Below are positions 18,491 through 28,963 of a stretch of 64,000 bases of DNA, piece after piece. Positions within the stretch are counted from its first letter, which is position 1; each line of letters opens with the position of its first letter. Source of the DNA: Herbaspirillum sp. WKF16 (GTDB taxonomy: Bacteria; Pseudomonadota; Gammaproteobacteria; Burkholderiales; Burkholderiaceae_D); contig NZ_CP118632.1 in assembly GCF_028993615.1 (NCBI RefSeq), positions 806,001-870,000 on the forward strand. Reading direction: 5' to 3'. The translations under genes and the position numbers were made by a program. Under the pieces are notes generated by a model, which was not told the origin of the DNA, did no database searches, and saw only the letters and a list, made by a program, of their open reading frames with translations.

Positions 18491-20066
<1,576 letters not shown>

Positions 20067-20074
<8 letters not shown>

Positions 20075-21086
20075 ATCCAATACCCTCCCCAACGCCGACC
20101 ACGCCGCGCCGCGCAAATCCCGCCGTATCTCCGAGCGCATGCTGCAGCGCTTGGGCATGCTGCCGGTGCTGGTGGTGCTGTACCTGATCTTCTATGCGCT
20201 GACGATCTACCTCAGCGGCGACGGCACCTCCAACTTCGCCACGCCGGAAAACACCATGAACATCCTGCGCCAGGTGGCCATCAACCTGGTGCTGGCGGCC
20301 GGCATGACCTTCGTCATCCTCACGGCCGGCATCGACCTCTCGGTCGGCTCGGTGCTGGCGGTGTCGGCGGTGCTGGGCATGCAGGTGTCGCTCACGGCCG
20401 CGCCGGGCTGGTCGATTCCGATGTTCATCGTCTCGGGCCTGGCCATGGGCCTGATCAACGGCGCCATGGTGGCCTTCCTCAACATCAATGCCTTCGTGGT
20501 GACGCTGGGCACCATGACGGCCTTCCGCGGCGCGGCCTACCTGCTGGCCGACGGCACCACGGTCCTGAACAACGACATCCCCAGCTTCGAGTGGATAGGC
20601 AACGGCGATTTCCTGCACGTGCCGTGGCTGATCTGGGTGGCCGTCGCGGTGGTGCTGGCGTCGTGGGTGATCCTGCGCAAGACGGTGCTGGGCATGCACA
20701 TCTACGCCATCGGCGGCAACCTGCAGGCGGCGCGCCTGACCGGCGTGCGGGTGGGCCTGGTGCTGCTGTTCGTGTACTCGATCAGCGGGCTGTTCTCCGG
20801 GCTGGCGGGGGCGATGTCGTCGAGCCGCCTGTACGGCGCCAACGGCAACTGGGGCAGCGGCTACGAGCTTGACGCCATCGCTGCGGTGGTGCTGGGCGGC
20901 ACCAGCCTGATGGGCGGCGTGGGCAGCATCTGGGGCACGGTGGTGGGCGCGCTCATCATCGGCGTGATGAACAATGGGCTGACCATCCTCGGCCTCTCGT
21001 CGTTCTGGCAGTACGTAGCCAAGGGCGCGGTGATCGTGCTGGCCGTGATCCTCGACAAATGGCGCCAGAAGGAATCGGCGCAATGA
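20067..21086 (+). CDS. Sugar ABC transporter permease (RbsC type)
   Basis: 339-aa inner-membrane permease of the BPD_transp_2 family with about eight to ten hydrophobic helices. Typical segments: 'GMTFVILTAGIDLSVGSVLA' and 'INAFVVTLGTMTAFRGAAYL', then 'GSGYELDAIAAVVLGGTSLMGG' and 'GVMNNGLTILGLSSFWQ'. ATG 20067 is chosen because it begins 'MAESNTLPNADHA' and overlaps the ATPase stop by 8 bp. Its own stop overlaps the epimerase start (ATGA), so the whole cassette is coupled. Confidence 0.95.
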
Positions 21087-22303
21087 CCGCAACCGAAAGA
21101 GAACCGATGAGCACCCATCTTCCCGACTTCGAAAGCCGCCGCTTCCTAGAGCAGCACGTGGCGCGCACGCTGGCCTTCTACGACCGCCACGCGATCGATC
21201 CGCAAGGCGGCTTCTTCCACTACCTGAAGGACGACGGCGCCGTCTACAACCGCACCCACCGACACCTGGTGAGCGCCACGCGGCTGGTGTTTACGCAAGC
21301 GATGGCATTCACGCACACCGGCGATGCGCGCTACCGGGAACAGGCGCGGCACGCGCTGGCGCACCTGGAGCGCTTCCGGCACGAGGATGGCCCGCTGGCC
21401 GGCCTGTTCGCCTGGACCCTGGAGGAGGGCCGGATCGAAGACGGCACCGTCATGGCCTACGGCCAGGCCTTCGTGCTGCTGGCCTATGCGCACGCGCACC
21501 GCATCGGCCTGTGCGACGCCGCTCCGGTGGCGCAAGCCTTCGCCCGCATGGAGGAATTCTTCTACGAGCCGGCGCACCGCGCCTATGCCGACGAGATCAC
21601 GCCCGCCGGCCAGTTGATCGACTATCGCGGCCAGAACGCCAACATGCACATGTGCGAGGCCTGCCTGGCCGCATACGAGGCCACGCGCGAGGCGCGCTAC
21701 CTCGCGCGCGCGCAGGAATTGATCGAGACCTTCGCGTTCGGGTTGGCCGCGCAGACCAGCGACCTGGTGTGGGAGCACTACCGGCGCGACTGGTTGGTGG
21801 ACGCCGACTACAACAAGGGCAACCCCGACAATATCTTCAAGCCCTGGGGCTTCCAGACCGGGCACCAGACCGAGTGGGCCAAGCTGCTGCTGATCGCGCA
21901 GGGCCACGCGCCGGATGCGCGCTACATCGAGCGCGCCGCCACCCTGCAGCGACTGGCCTGGCGGCACGGCTGGGACCTGCAGCACGGCGGGCTGATCTAC
22001 GGTTTCGATCCGGACTTCCAGCCCTACGACAGCCACAAGTATTTCTGGGTGCAGGCCGAGTCCTTCGCCAGCGCCTGGCGACTGTGGCGCGCCACCGGCG
22101 AGGACGACTTCCGCCGCCAGTACCACGAGCTCTGGGCCTGGAGCTGGCGCCACCTGGTCGATCACGAGCACGGCGCCTGGTTCCGCATCCTGGCCGCCGA
22201 CGGCGCCAAGCTGGAAGACACCAAGTCGCCGGCCGGCAAGGTGGACTACCACACCATGGGCGCGTGCTGGGACGTGATGGCGGTGGGCGGCCTGCGCGAG
22301 TAG
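21083..22303 (+). CDS. AGE-family epimerase/isomerase
   Basis: 406-aa (alpha/alpha)6-barrel protein of the N-acylglucosamine 2-epimerase family, which includes mannose isomerase (YihS-like) and cellobiose epimerases. Recognisable segments: 'GGFFHYLKDDGAVYNRTHRHLVSATRLVFTQ' region near residues 35-65, 'RGQNANMHMCEACLAAYEAT', and the C-terminal His motif 'VDHEHGAWFRI' with 'KVDYHTMGACWDV'. ATG 21083 overlaps the permease stop and has AAGGA 8 nt upstream; ATG 21107 is a possible alternative. With the transporter and kinase it suggests uptake, isomerisation and phosphorylation of mannose/fructose-like sugars. Confidence 0.88.
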   Translation: MTATEREPMSTHLPDFESRRFLEQHVARTLAFYDRHAIDPQGGFFHYLKDDGAVYNRTHRHLVSATRLVFTQAMAFTHTGDARYREQARHALAHLERFRHEDGPLAGLFAWTLEEGRIEDGTVMAYGQAFVLLAYAHAHRIGLCDAAPVAQAFARMEEFFYEPAHRAYADEITPAGQLIDYRGQNANMHMCEACLAAYEATREARYLARAQELIETFAFGLAAQTSDLVWEHYRRDWLVDADYNKGNPDNIFKPWGFQTGHQTEWAKLLLIAQGHAPDARYIERAATLQRLAWRHGWDLQHGGLIYGFDPDFQPYDSHKYFWVQAESFASAWRLWRATGEDDFRRQYHELWAWSWRHLVDHEHGAWFRILAADGAKLEDTKSPAGKVDYHTMGACWDVMAVGGLRE

Positions 22304-22315
22304 CCGCCGCAAGCG

Positions 22316-22352
22316 CAAAAAATCCGCCGGCCGCAAGAAGCGGGCGGCGGAT
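22316..22352 (-). terminator. Terminator of the alpha/beta hydrolase gene
   Basis: Arms ATCCGCCG / CGGCGGAT, with a U6 run only on the minus strand. It lies between the plus-strand epimerase (end 22303) and the minus-strand hydrolase (end 22378). Confidence 0.8.
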
Positions 22353-22377
22353 GATCCGGTAGCCTGAGGGCGGTTGC

Positions 22378-23169
22378 TTACTTGGCGGTGGCGGCGACCG
22401 CGTCCAGGATCACCTTGGCGACATCGGCCGGACGCGACTGCTGGGGCACGTGGCTGGTCGGCAGTTCGCTGGTCTTGGCGCCGATCTGCTTGGCGAAGGC
22501 GCGTTCCAGGTCGGGCTGGATCATGCGGTCGTTCTTGCTGACGATGTACCAGCTCGGGCGGGTCTTCCATGCGGCCACGCTGACCTTTTCACCGAAGGCC
22601 TTCAGCGCGATCGGGCCTTGCGTGGCGGCCATCACCGCGGCTTGCTTGGCCGGCACGTCCTGGGCGAAATCGCTGGCCACGGCAGCCGCCGGCAGGCTGG
22701 CGAAGCCGGCCTTGTCGACGGACAGCTTGCCGATGCCCGGGGGCGTCGGCAGGTCCTTGCCGAGTTCGCCGGTAGCCTGGCCCGCATCCGGGGCGAAGGC
22801 GGCCACATACACCAGGCCGGCGACCTTGTCGTTGACGCCGGCTTCGGTGATCACCGTGCCGCCCCAGGAGTGGCCCACCAGCACCACCTTGCCGGGCTGG
22901 TTGTCGATGGCGCGGTTGGCGGCGGCGACGTCGTCGGCCAGCGAGGTCAGCGGATTCTGCACGGCCGTGACCTTGATGCCCTTGGCTTGCAGCAGCGGGA
23001 TCACCTTGGCCCAGTCGGAGCCGTCGGCGAAGGCGCCGTGGACGATGACCACCGAAGGCTGCTCGGCGGCGGGGGCGGCGGCCATGGCGTTGGCGCCGGC
23101 AAAGGCTGCTGCGGCGGCGACGATGCCCAGGCCGGTCTTGAGGCTGAAGAGGGGGGACAATGCTTTCAT
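22378..23169 (-). CDS. Exported alpha/beta hydrolase
   Basis: 263-aa protein with a probable cleavable signal peptide (hydrophobic 'TGLGIVAAAAAFAGANAMAAAP'). The alpha/beta-hydrolase nucleophile elbow is 'VVLVGHSWGGTVI' and the catalytic His is likely in 'LPTSHVPQQSRP' near the end. 'SVVIVHGAFADGSDWAKVIPLL' is the oxyanion-hole strand. This is the group often annotated as salicylate-esterase or hydroxynitrile-lyase-like proteins; substrate unknown. ATG 23169 follows AAGGAGAACGTC. Divergent from the HD/LuxR regulator 152 bp away, which may control it (inference). Confidence 0.87.
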   Translation of the reverse strand: MKALSPLFSLKTGLGIVAAAAAFAGANAMAAAPAAEQPSVVIVHGAFADGSDWAKVIPLLQAKGIKVTAVQNPLTSLADDVAAANRAIDNQPGKVVLVGHSWGGTVITEAGVNDKVAGLVYVAAFAPDAGQATGELGKDLPTPPGIGKLSVDKAGFASLPAAAVASDFAQDVPAKQAAVMAATQGPIALKAFGEKVSVAAWKTRPSWYIVSKNDRMIQPDLERAFAKQIGAKTSELPTSHVPQQSRPADVAKVILDAVAATAK

Positions 23170-23321
23170 GACGTTCTCCTTGATGAGGGGTGGTTCGGAA
23201 TCGGTGAAGCAAGTGTAGGAAAACGGTCCGGGCGGCGGTATCGGTCAATTGACCGACCCCCGGGTTTGCCGCGCCCGCTGCTTGCCTTGCCCGCGCCGGC
23301 CATTGCCGCTAGAGTGCCGGG

Positions 23322-24776
23322 ATGCCATCCGACAACACCGTTCCCGCCATGTCCCCGGTTTCCACCGTTCCCGTCCATGCGGCGCTGCGCCTGCTGGCCA
23401 TGGCCGGCGACCTCAGCATGGGGCAGCCGACCGACCAATCCCTGCGCTCGGCGCGCCTGGCCGAGCGCATCGCGCTGCTGGGCGGCGCCGATGCCGAAGG
23501 CGCCCTGCATGCGCGCCTGGTGGCGCTGCTGCGCTGGTCCGGCTGCACCGCCAACGCCGCCGGCTTCGCGGCGCTGCTGGGGGACGACGTCGGCGGGCGC
23601 GACGCCATGCTGCGGCATGCCTTGCCGCCCGGCCATCCGCTGACCTTCGTCAACGTCGAGCCGCTGGCGCGCATCCACTGCGAGGTGGCCGGCGACGTGG
23701 CCGGCATGCTGGGCTTGCCGCCGCAGGTCGAGGCCGGCCTGCGCCATGTATGGGAGTGCCACGATGGCAGCGGCGCGCCGCAGCGCCTGCGCGGAGCCGA
23801 GATCCCGGATGCGGTCTACTACACCAGCCTGGCCGGCGACCTGGAAATCCTGGCGCGCACCCACGACCAGGCCACCGCCGCGCGCATGATGCGCGGCTGG
23901 GGCGACGTCAAATACCCGGCCGCCTTCGCCGAGCTGGCCGCCACCCACGCCGCCGCCTTGCTGGCGCTGCTGGAGCAGCCCGAGGATGACGGCGGCGCGG
24001 CGCTGCCGGCGCATCCGGTGCCGCTGCACATCGTGGCCGACCTGATCGAATTGAAGCTGCCCTGGCTGACCGGCTATTCGCGCCGGGTGGCCGAGCTGGC
24101 CGAACGCGGCGCGGCCCTGGCCGGCTTGTCGCCCGAGCAGCAGCAGCGGCTGGCGCGGGCGGCGCTGATCCACGGCATCGGCCGCGCCTCGGTCGCCAAT
24201 ACGGTGTGGGAGCGCGCCGACAAGCCGAGCAGCGCCGACTGGGAGAAGATCCGGCTGGCGCCCTATTGGACGGCCCGCGCCGGCGCGCTGGAACCCTTGC
24301 TGCGCGATGAGGCGGCGCTGGCCTCGCACATGTACGAGCGGCTGGACGGCAGCGGCTATTTCCGCAGCCTGGACAGGGACTCGCTGGGCTTGCCGCAACG
24401 CCTGCTGGCCGCGGCCGGCGCCTATGCCGCGCTGTGCGCTCCGCGTCCATGGCGGGCCGCGCTGAGCCGGGAAGACGCCGGCCGCCTGCTGGAAGAGCAG
24501 GCCGGCCGCGGCCTGTTCGACGCGCAGGCGGTCGGCTTCGTCCTCGCGGCCGCCGGCGGCGATACCGCCGCGCCGGTGCGCAAGGGGCTGTTGTCGGAAC
24601 GGGAGGTCGAGGTGCTGCGTCGCGTCAGCCTGGGCGAAAGCAACAAGGAGGCGGCGCGCGTCATGCAGATCAGCCCGTCGACCGTGCGCACCCACATGGA
24701 AAGCATCTTCCGCAAGCTCGAATGCTCGACGCGCGCGGCGGCCACATTGAAGGGCCTGACCCTGGGGCTGATCTAG
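23322..24776 (+). CDS. Degenerate HD-GYP / LuxR-type regulator
   Basis: 484-aa cytoplasmic protein. Two HD-GYP-like halves are visible: 'WECHDGSGAPQRLRGAEIP' at about 144-162 and 'MYERLDGSGYF' at about 338-348, the latter preceded by 'ALIHGIGRASVANT', where HD-GYP enzymes have HDIGK, so the metal-binding Asp is replaced by Gly. A LuxR helix-turn-helix closes the protein: 'LSEREVEVLRRVSLGES' and 'MQISPSTVRTHMESIF'. It may therefore bind rather than degrade a ligand and act as a transcription factor (inference). Its TAG stop shares the CTAG tetranucleotide with the stop of the convergent glycosyltransferase gene. Confidence 0.85.
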   Translation: MPSDNTVPAMSPVSTVPVHAALRLLAMAGDLSMGQPTDQSLRSARLAERIALLGGADAEGALHARLVALLRWSGCTANAAGFAALLGDDVGGRDAMLRHALPPGHPLTFVNVEPLARIHCEVAGDVAGMLGLPPQVEAGLRHVWECHDGSGAPQRLRGAEIPDAVYYTSLAGDLEILARTHDQATAARMMRGWGDVKYPAAFAELAATHAAALLALLEQPEDDGGAALPAHPVPLHIVADLIELKLPWLTGYSRRVAELAERGAALAGLSPEQQQRLARAALIHGIGRASVANTVWERADKPSSADWEKIRLAPYWTARAGALEPLLRDEAALASHMYERLDGSGYFRSLDRDSLGLPQRLLAAAGAYAALCAPRPWRAALSREDAGRLLEEQAGRGLFDAQAVGFVLAAAGGDTAAPVRKGLLSEREVEVLRRVSLGESNKEAARVMQISPSTVRTHMESIFRKLECSTRAAATLKGLTLGLI

Positions 24777-26626
24777 CCGGCCCGCGCAGGCGCGCCGCGC
24801 TGCGCCAGCAAGGCCAGCAACCGTTGGCCCATGATCCCGGGCCGTCCCTCGAAGAGCACCTGCAGCTTGTCCGGGCCGGCCAGCTCGCGCTGCAGGCGGG
24901 AGCGTTCGGCATGGTCGTTGGCCAGCCTCAGCGCCGCTTCCACATACTCGTCGACGCTGCGCGCCACCAGCCAGTCCGGCAGGCCGAAGCGCCTGAACAG
25001 TCCCTCGTCGATGCGCTCGTGCACCTCCGCGCCCGTCTTGCAGACGCCGACCAATCCGGCACCTATCGTATCGACGATGCCGTTGGTGTTGCCGAAGGGG
25101 AAGGGGTTCAAGAACATGTCGCAGCCGGCGACGACCTGCAGGTAGGCATCGTAGGGCTGGCGCGGGTGGACCGTCGCCCGCTCGCCGAGGTATTGGCGCA
25201 CCAGCTTGCTGGCCAGCGCATGGATCAGGCGCGTGCCGTCGCCCAGCAGGAAGTGGAAATGCAGCGTCGCGGCGGAGCGCTCGGCGATGCGGGAGCAGGC
25301 CTCCAGGAAGGCCGGATTGAGCTTCATCGTGGTGGCGCACAGGGCAATGTTGACCACCGCGGGAGGCGTCGCGCGGATGGTCGCCACCGCCGCCGCCGTT
25401 TTCGTCAGCGCCGCCGAGGGGCGATAGGGCATGCCCTCGGGCGGCAGGCGCAGCAGCTTCTCGCTGAAGCAGCCGGCATCGCCGACGTAGTCGTCCTCCA
25501 CCACCACGTAGTCGATGGCGCGCGCATGGGCGGTGGCCGGATGGCCGAGTCCCATGACCTGCAGCGGCGCCATGCGCAGGTTGGCCGCGTACATGGTGAT
25601 GGCGGCCATGCCCACGCTGGGCATGTAGAACACCTGCGCGCAGCGGCGCGCCGACTCGGCGCGGATCTGCGCCAGTTGCTTTTGCATCGGGCCGGGCTGC
25701 AGCGCGACGAATTCGTCGAAGACGTCCCTGGAGCCGGCATCCACGTTCTTGTCGTAGCCGATGCCGACCACGTGGAAATGCGCGCGCGCCGCCTGGATGG
25801 ACAGGGAGTGCGTGCGGTGGATCGAATGGCCCGAGTTGAACCATTCGACCAGCACCAGCAGCACCGGCTTGCCCGGGCCGGCGTGCGCCGGCGTATCGAG
25901 GTCATCCAGCCCGGCCTTCCGGATCCGGCGCGCGATGAGCGCGTTGATCGGTTTCTTGATGTCGTGCTTGGCGGCCAGCGTGGCGTAGCTGCAGTTCATG
26001 TATACGGCGTGCAGGACGTCGATCGGCAGCTGGTCCAGATCCTCGATCTCCCACAGCTTGCCGGCCAGCCAGGGCAGCAGCTTCTCACGCTGCTCATGGG
26101 CGGCGCGCGATCCCATGAAGCGCGGCGACAGCAGCGCCAGGCACAGGCCGGCGGCGAGCGGCTTGTCGCGTTGCCACAGCGCCTCCAGGTTCAGGGGGAC
26201 GTCCGATTGGGCCGAATACAGCAGGCAGAATTTCAGCAGGTCGCGATTGGCCAGCGCCAGGTTGGCGAGATCTTCCCCGGCATTGCGGTTGAGGGTGCGC
26301 ATCACATGGTCGGCATTGCCGAAAGCGCTGGCCGCGAAGATCGGCGCGATCCAGCGGTGATTGGCCAGCGCCTGGTGCAGCCATTGCGAGGGAATATGGA
26401 ATGCGGCATCCGCAAACAGGGCGGAGACGGCAGAGGCGACGCGCGTCCACACGTGCTGTTGCGTATCGCGCTCATCGAGCACGCTCGGCCGCTGCCCCTG
26501 GAAGCGCGCGCCGACATCGCCATGCTGCTGGTTGATGTCATGCAGCAGCGAGAGCAGCGCATGCAACGCGGCTTCATGTTCGCGCCGGTAGACGTGCGCC
26601 TCGAATTTCTCCAGCGAGAAGGCCAT
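24773..26626 (-). CDS. HMW1C-type glycosyltransferase (GT41-like), orphan
   Basis: 617-aa cytoplasmic protein. The N-terminal half (about 1-270) is helical; the C-terminal half has the GT-B nucleotide-sugar region of HMW1C: 'LHFHFLLGDGTRLIHALASK', 'YDAYLQVVAGCDMFLNPFPF', 'GNTNGIVDTIGAGLVGV' and 'KTGAEVHERIDEGL'. HMW1C enzymes put glucose on Asn of adhesins or other proteins in the cytoplasm. No two-partner-secretion adhesin or flagellin is adjacent, so the acceptor is unknown. ATG 26626 ('MAFSLEKFEAHVYRR') preceded by AGGGAAA; the frame continues 40 codons upstream. Stop codon shares CTAG with the convergent gene. Confidence 0.85.
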   Translation of the reverse strand: MAFSLEKFEAHVYRREHEAALHALLSLLHDINQQHGDVGARFQGQRPSVLDERDTQQHVWTRVASAVSALFADAAFHIPSQWLHQALANHRWIAPIFAASAFGNADHVMRTLNRNAGEDLANLALANRDLLKFCLLYSAQSDVPLNLEALWQRDKPLAAGLCLALLSPRFMGSRAAHEQREKLLPWLAGKLWEIEDLDQLPIDVLHAVYMNCSYATLAAKHDIKKPINALIARRIRKAGLDDLDTPAHAGPGKPVLLVLVEWFNSGHSIHRTHSLSIQAARAHFHVVGIGYDKNVDAGSRDVFDEFVALQPGPMQKQLAQIRAESARRCAQVFYMPSVGMAAITMYAANLRMAPLQVMGLGHPATAHARAIDYVVVEDDYVGDAGCFSEKLLRLPPEGMPYRPSAALTKTAAAVATIRATPPAVVNIALCATTMKLNPAFLEACSRIAERSAATLHFHFLLGDGTRLIHALASKLVRQYLGERATVHPRQPYDAYLQVVAGCDMFLNPFPFGNTNGIVDTIGAGLVGVCKTGAEVHERIDEGLFRRFGLPDWLVARSVDEYVEAALRLANDHAERSRLQRELAGPDKLQVLFEGRPGIMGQRLLALLAQRGAPARAG

Positions 26627-27124
26627 GCATTTCCCTAGTCGTTTTTCTTGCCGCCGGTCGGATCGGCGGTCCCCCATCGCCGGAAATGATAGCCGGTTCC
26701 GCGCCCCCATTTCGCAGGAATTTTCTGGCGGCGGGCGCGGGCGCACGTTTCGCCGCTGGTTATCACGTGATGAATTTGTTTCGCTGGACAGTGCCGGGCC
26801 CCGCGCGTAGTGTCGTTTTCAACGCGGGCCCGGCGCCTTCCGGAGCCTCGCGACAGAATCAAGAACCATAAAAAGCGGCGGCCGGCGCCATCACCGGTAC
26901 GCCATTGGCGGAGACGAACTCAGGACAGCATCAAGGCTTGCAGCCCATCGCCGCGCGATGGCGGCATGGTCGCGCCTGTCGTTTTCCCCTCCCTCCTTTT
27001 TATGCCTCTCCGGTCCTGGATGGTTCGATTTTCCCATTCGGCGGGATTTGTTTTTTGCAGTCGCAGTTCCAGCAACGCAAGCGAGCAGTAAAACAAGAGA
27101 AAAAACCATCTATCAGGAGACCGT
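26627..27124. other. Divergent intergenic region, glycosyltransferase / binding protein
   Basis: 498 bp with no credible gene. It contains a 10-bp perfect palindrome ATCACGTGAT at 26762-26771 that could be an operator, and AGGAGA before the plus-strand gene at 27125. I could not fix promoters with confidence. Confidence 0.5.
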
Positions 27125-27931
27125 ATGAAATTCGTCAACTTCAGCTTCAAACATCTATTGGCCGCCTTGATCGGGCTGCTTTGCCTGGTGCAATCGGTCA
27201 GCGCGGACACCTTGGACGAGATCCGCCAGCGCAAGAAGATCATCGTCGCCATCGACCTCGGTTCGCCGCCCTTCGGCATGACCGACGACAAGCTCCAGCC
27301 TTACGGCTCGGACGTCAGCGCCGCCAGGATGCTGGCCAAGGATCTGGGCGTGGCGCTGGAGATCGTGCAGGTCACCGGACCCAACCGCGTGCCCTTCCTG
27401 CTGACCCACAAGGCCGACATCGTGATCGCGTCGTTCAGCATCACGCCCGAGCGCGCCAAGGTGATTGCCTTCAGCGTGCCCTATAGCGCTTCCGAGTCGG
27501 TGGTGGCGTCGGAAAGCAAGCTGCAGATCAAGAGCCTGGACGACCTGGTCGGCAAGCGCGTAGGTGTGGTGCGCGGCAACCTGCAGGACACGCTGCTGAC
27601 CCCCATCGTCCCCAAGGGCACGATCCTGGTGCGCTACGACGACGACTCTACCAACACCGTGGCGCTGCTGTCGGGCCAGGTGGACGCCATCGGCACCGCG
27701 CGCGAACTGGTGACCACCACCGCGCGCAAGAACCCGGGTCGCTCCATCGAAACCAAGTTCGCCGTCAAGGTGGTGCCGCACGGCATCGGCGTGCGCAAGG
27801 AAGACACCGCGCTGCTGGGCTGGATCAACAACTGGGTGGTGACCAACATGAAGAACGGCAACCTGGCCAAGTCGTATGAGGCCGCCGCCGGCGCGCCGCT
27901 GGCCGACCTGTCGCAATACATGCCGAAATAA
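27125..27931 (+). CDS. Amino-acid-type ABC transporter substrate-binding protein (SBP_bac_3)
   Basis: 268-aa periplasmic binding protein, family 3. Signal peptide 'LLAALIGLLCLVQSVSA'; mature 'DTLDEIRQRKKIIVAIDLGSPPFG', then 'GSDVSAARMLAKDLGVALEIV' and 'NRVPFLLTHKADIVIASFSIT' are characteristic. The ligand carboxylate Arg expected after 'SFSITPER' is present. ATG 27125 follows AGGAGACCGT. No permease or ATPase gene is adjacent; it ends at its own terminator, so it is an orphan binding protein that must work with a transporter elsewhere. Confidence 0.9.
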   Translation: MKFVNFSFKHLLAALIGLLCLVQSVSADTLDEIRQRKKIIVAIDLGSPPFGMTDDKLQPYGSDVSAARMLAKDLGVALEIVQVTGPNRVPFLLTHKADIVIASFSITPERAKVIAFSVPYSASESVVASESKLQIKSLDDLVGKRVGVVRGNLQDTLLTPIVPKGTILVRYDDDSTNTVALLSGQVDAIGTARELVTTTARKNPGRSIETKFAVKVVPHGIGVRKEDTALLGWINNWVVTNMKNGNLAKSYEAAAGAPLADLSQYMPK

Positions 27932-27965
27932 ACGTCGAAGCGGCGCGCGACGCATCCATTCGCTC

Positions 27966-28000
27966 CGGCGCGGCCAGGCCGCGCCGGGTTTTTATTTTCA
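27966..28000 (+). terminator. Intrinsic terminator after the binding-protein gene
   Basis: GC-only stem CGGCGCGG / CCGCGCCG around CCAGG, followed by GGTTTTTATTTT. It ends only 20 nt before the next start codon (28020), so the dehydrogenase is either expressed by read-through or from a promoter overlapping this element. Confidence 0.85.
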
Positions 28001-28019
28001 CAGGATCATTTCAACAATC

Positions 28020-28907
28020 ATGAAGAACATCGGATTCATCGGAGTAGGCATGATGGGCCAGGGCATGGCGCACAACCTCCTCGCCAAGGGTTTCAAGGTC
28101 AGCGTGATGGGCCACCGCAACCGCAAGCCGGTCGAGGAGCTGGTCGCCGAAGGCGCGCGCGAGGCGGCCAGCGTACAGGACCTGGTGGACGGCGCCGACG
28201 CCGTCATCCTGTGCGTGACCAGCTCGGTGCAGGTGGAGGACCTGGTGTTTCGCGCCGGCGGCATCCTGGAAAGCGCGCGCAGCGGCCAGGTGGTGATCGA
28301 CTGCTCCACCAGCGAACCGTCGTCCAGCGTGAAGATTGCCGAGCGGCTGGCCGCCAAGGGCATCAAGTTCGTCGATGCGCCGTTGGCGCGCACGCCGGTG
28401 GAGGCCATGCAAGGCCGCCTGAACACCATGGTCGGAGCGGACGATGCCACCTTCGCGCAGGTCAGGCCGGTGCTGGAGGCGTTCTGCGAGAACATCTTCC
28501 ATATCGGCGGCACTACCAGCGCCCAGAAGCTGAAGCTGCTCAACAACTTCCTCGCCATCGGCGCCGCCACCCTGGCGGCGGAGGCGCTGGCCATGTGCGA
28601 GGCGGTCGGCGTGGACCAGCGCAAGTTCTTCGAGGTGGTGAGCAAGGGCGGCGCCAACAGCGGGATCTTCCAGATGCTCGCCGGCGGCATCCTGGAAGGG
28701 CGTGCGGACGGCATGAAGTTCAGCATCGACAACGCCCGCAAGGATCTCGGCTACTACAACAACATGACGGCCGCAGCGGCCAATTCGGCGATGCTCGGGA
28801 CGGCCATGGAAGCGGCATTGAGGAAAAGCAGCGCCGAGGGCCTGGGCGGCGAAATGCTGGGAGCCATGGTGGGCGCGCACAAGGCGAGGTCGGCCGCCAG
28901 CAAGTGA
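28020..28907 (+). CDS. Beta-hydroxyacid dehydrogenase (3-HIBADH / tartronate semialdehyde reductase family)
   Basis: 295-aa NAD(P)-dependent dehydrogenase. N-terminal Rossmann fold 'GFIGVGMMGQGMAHNLLAKG'; substrate-binding signature 'FVDAPLARTPVEAMQG' with the family's 'DAPVSGG' Gly residues replaced; catalytic Lys in 'AQKLKLLNNFLAIG'. The C-terminal 'KFSIDNARKDLGYY' is typical. 'MGHRNRKPVEELVAEG' after the second strand (Arg/His) hints at NADP preference. Substrate unclear: the family covers 3-hydroxyisobutyrate, tartronate semialdehyde, glyoxylate and L-threonate-type acids. ATG 28020 begins 'MKNIGFIG'. Confidence 0.88.
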   Translation: MKNIGFIGVGMMGQGMAHNLLAKGFKVSVMGHRNRKPVEELVAEGAREAASVQDLVDGADAVILCVTSSVQVEDLVFRAGGILESARSGQVVIDCSTSEPSSSVKIAERLAAKGIKFVDAPLARTPVEAMQGRLNTMVGADDATFAQVRPVLEAFCENIFHIGGTTSAQKLKLLNNFLAIGAATLAAEALAMCEAVGVDQRKFFEVVSKGGANSGIFQMLAGGILEGRADGMKFSIDNARKDLGYYNNMTAAAANSAMLGTAMEAALRKSSAEGLGGEMLGAMVGAHKARSAASK

Positions 28908-28930
28908 GGAAAGCGGATAGCCCCGCGGGC

Positions 28931-28957
28931 GGCCGGGCGGAGGCAATCCGCCCGGCC
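28931..28957. terminator. Hairpin between convergent genes
   Basis: 11-bp perfect inverted repeat GGCCGGGCGGA / TCCGCCCGGCC with loop GGCAA. It lies between the stops of the dehydrogenase (28907, plus) and the binding protein (28964, minus). There is no U-run, so it may be a weak terminator or a 3'-end stabiliser. Confidence 0.5.
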
Positions 28958-28963
28958 AATCGA

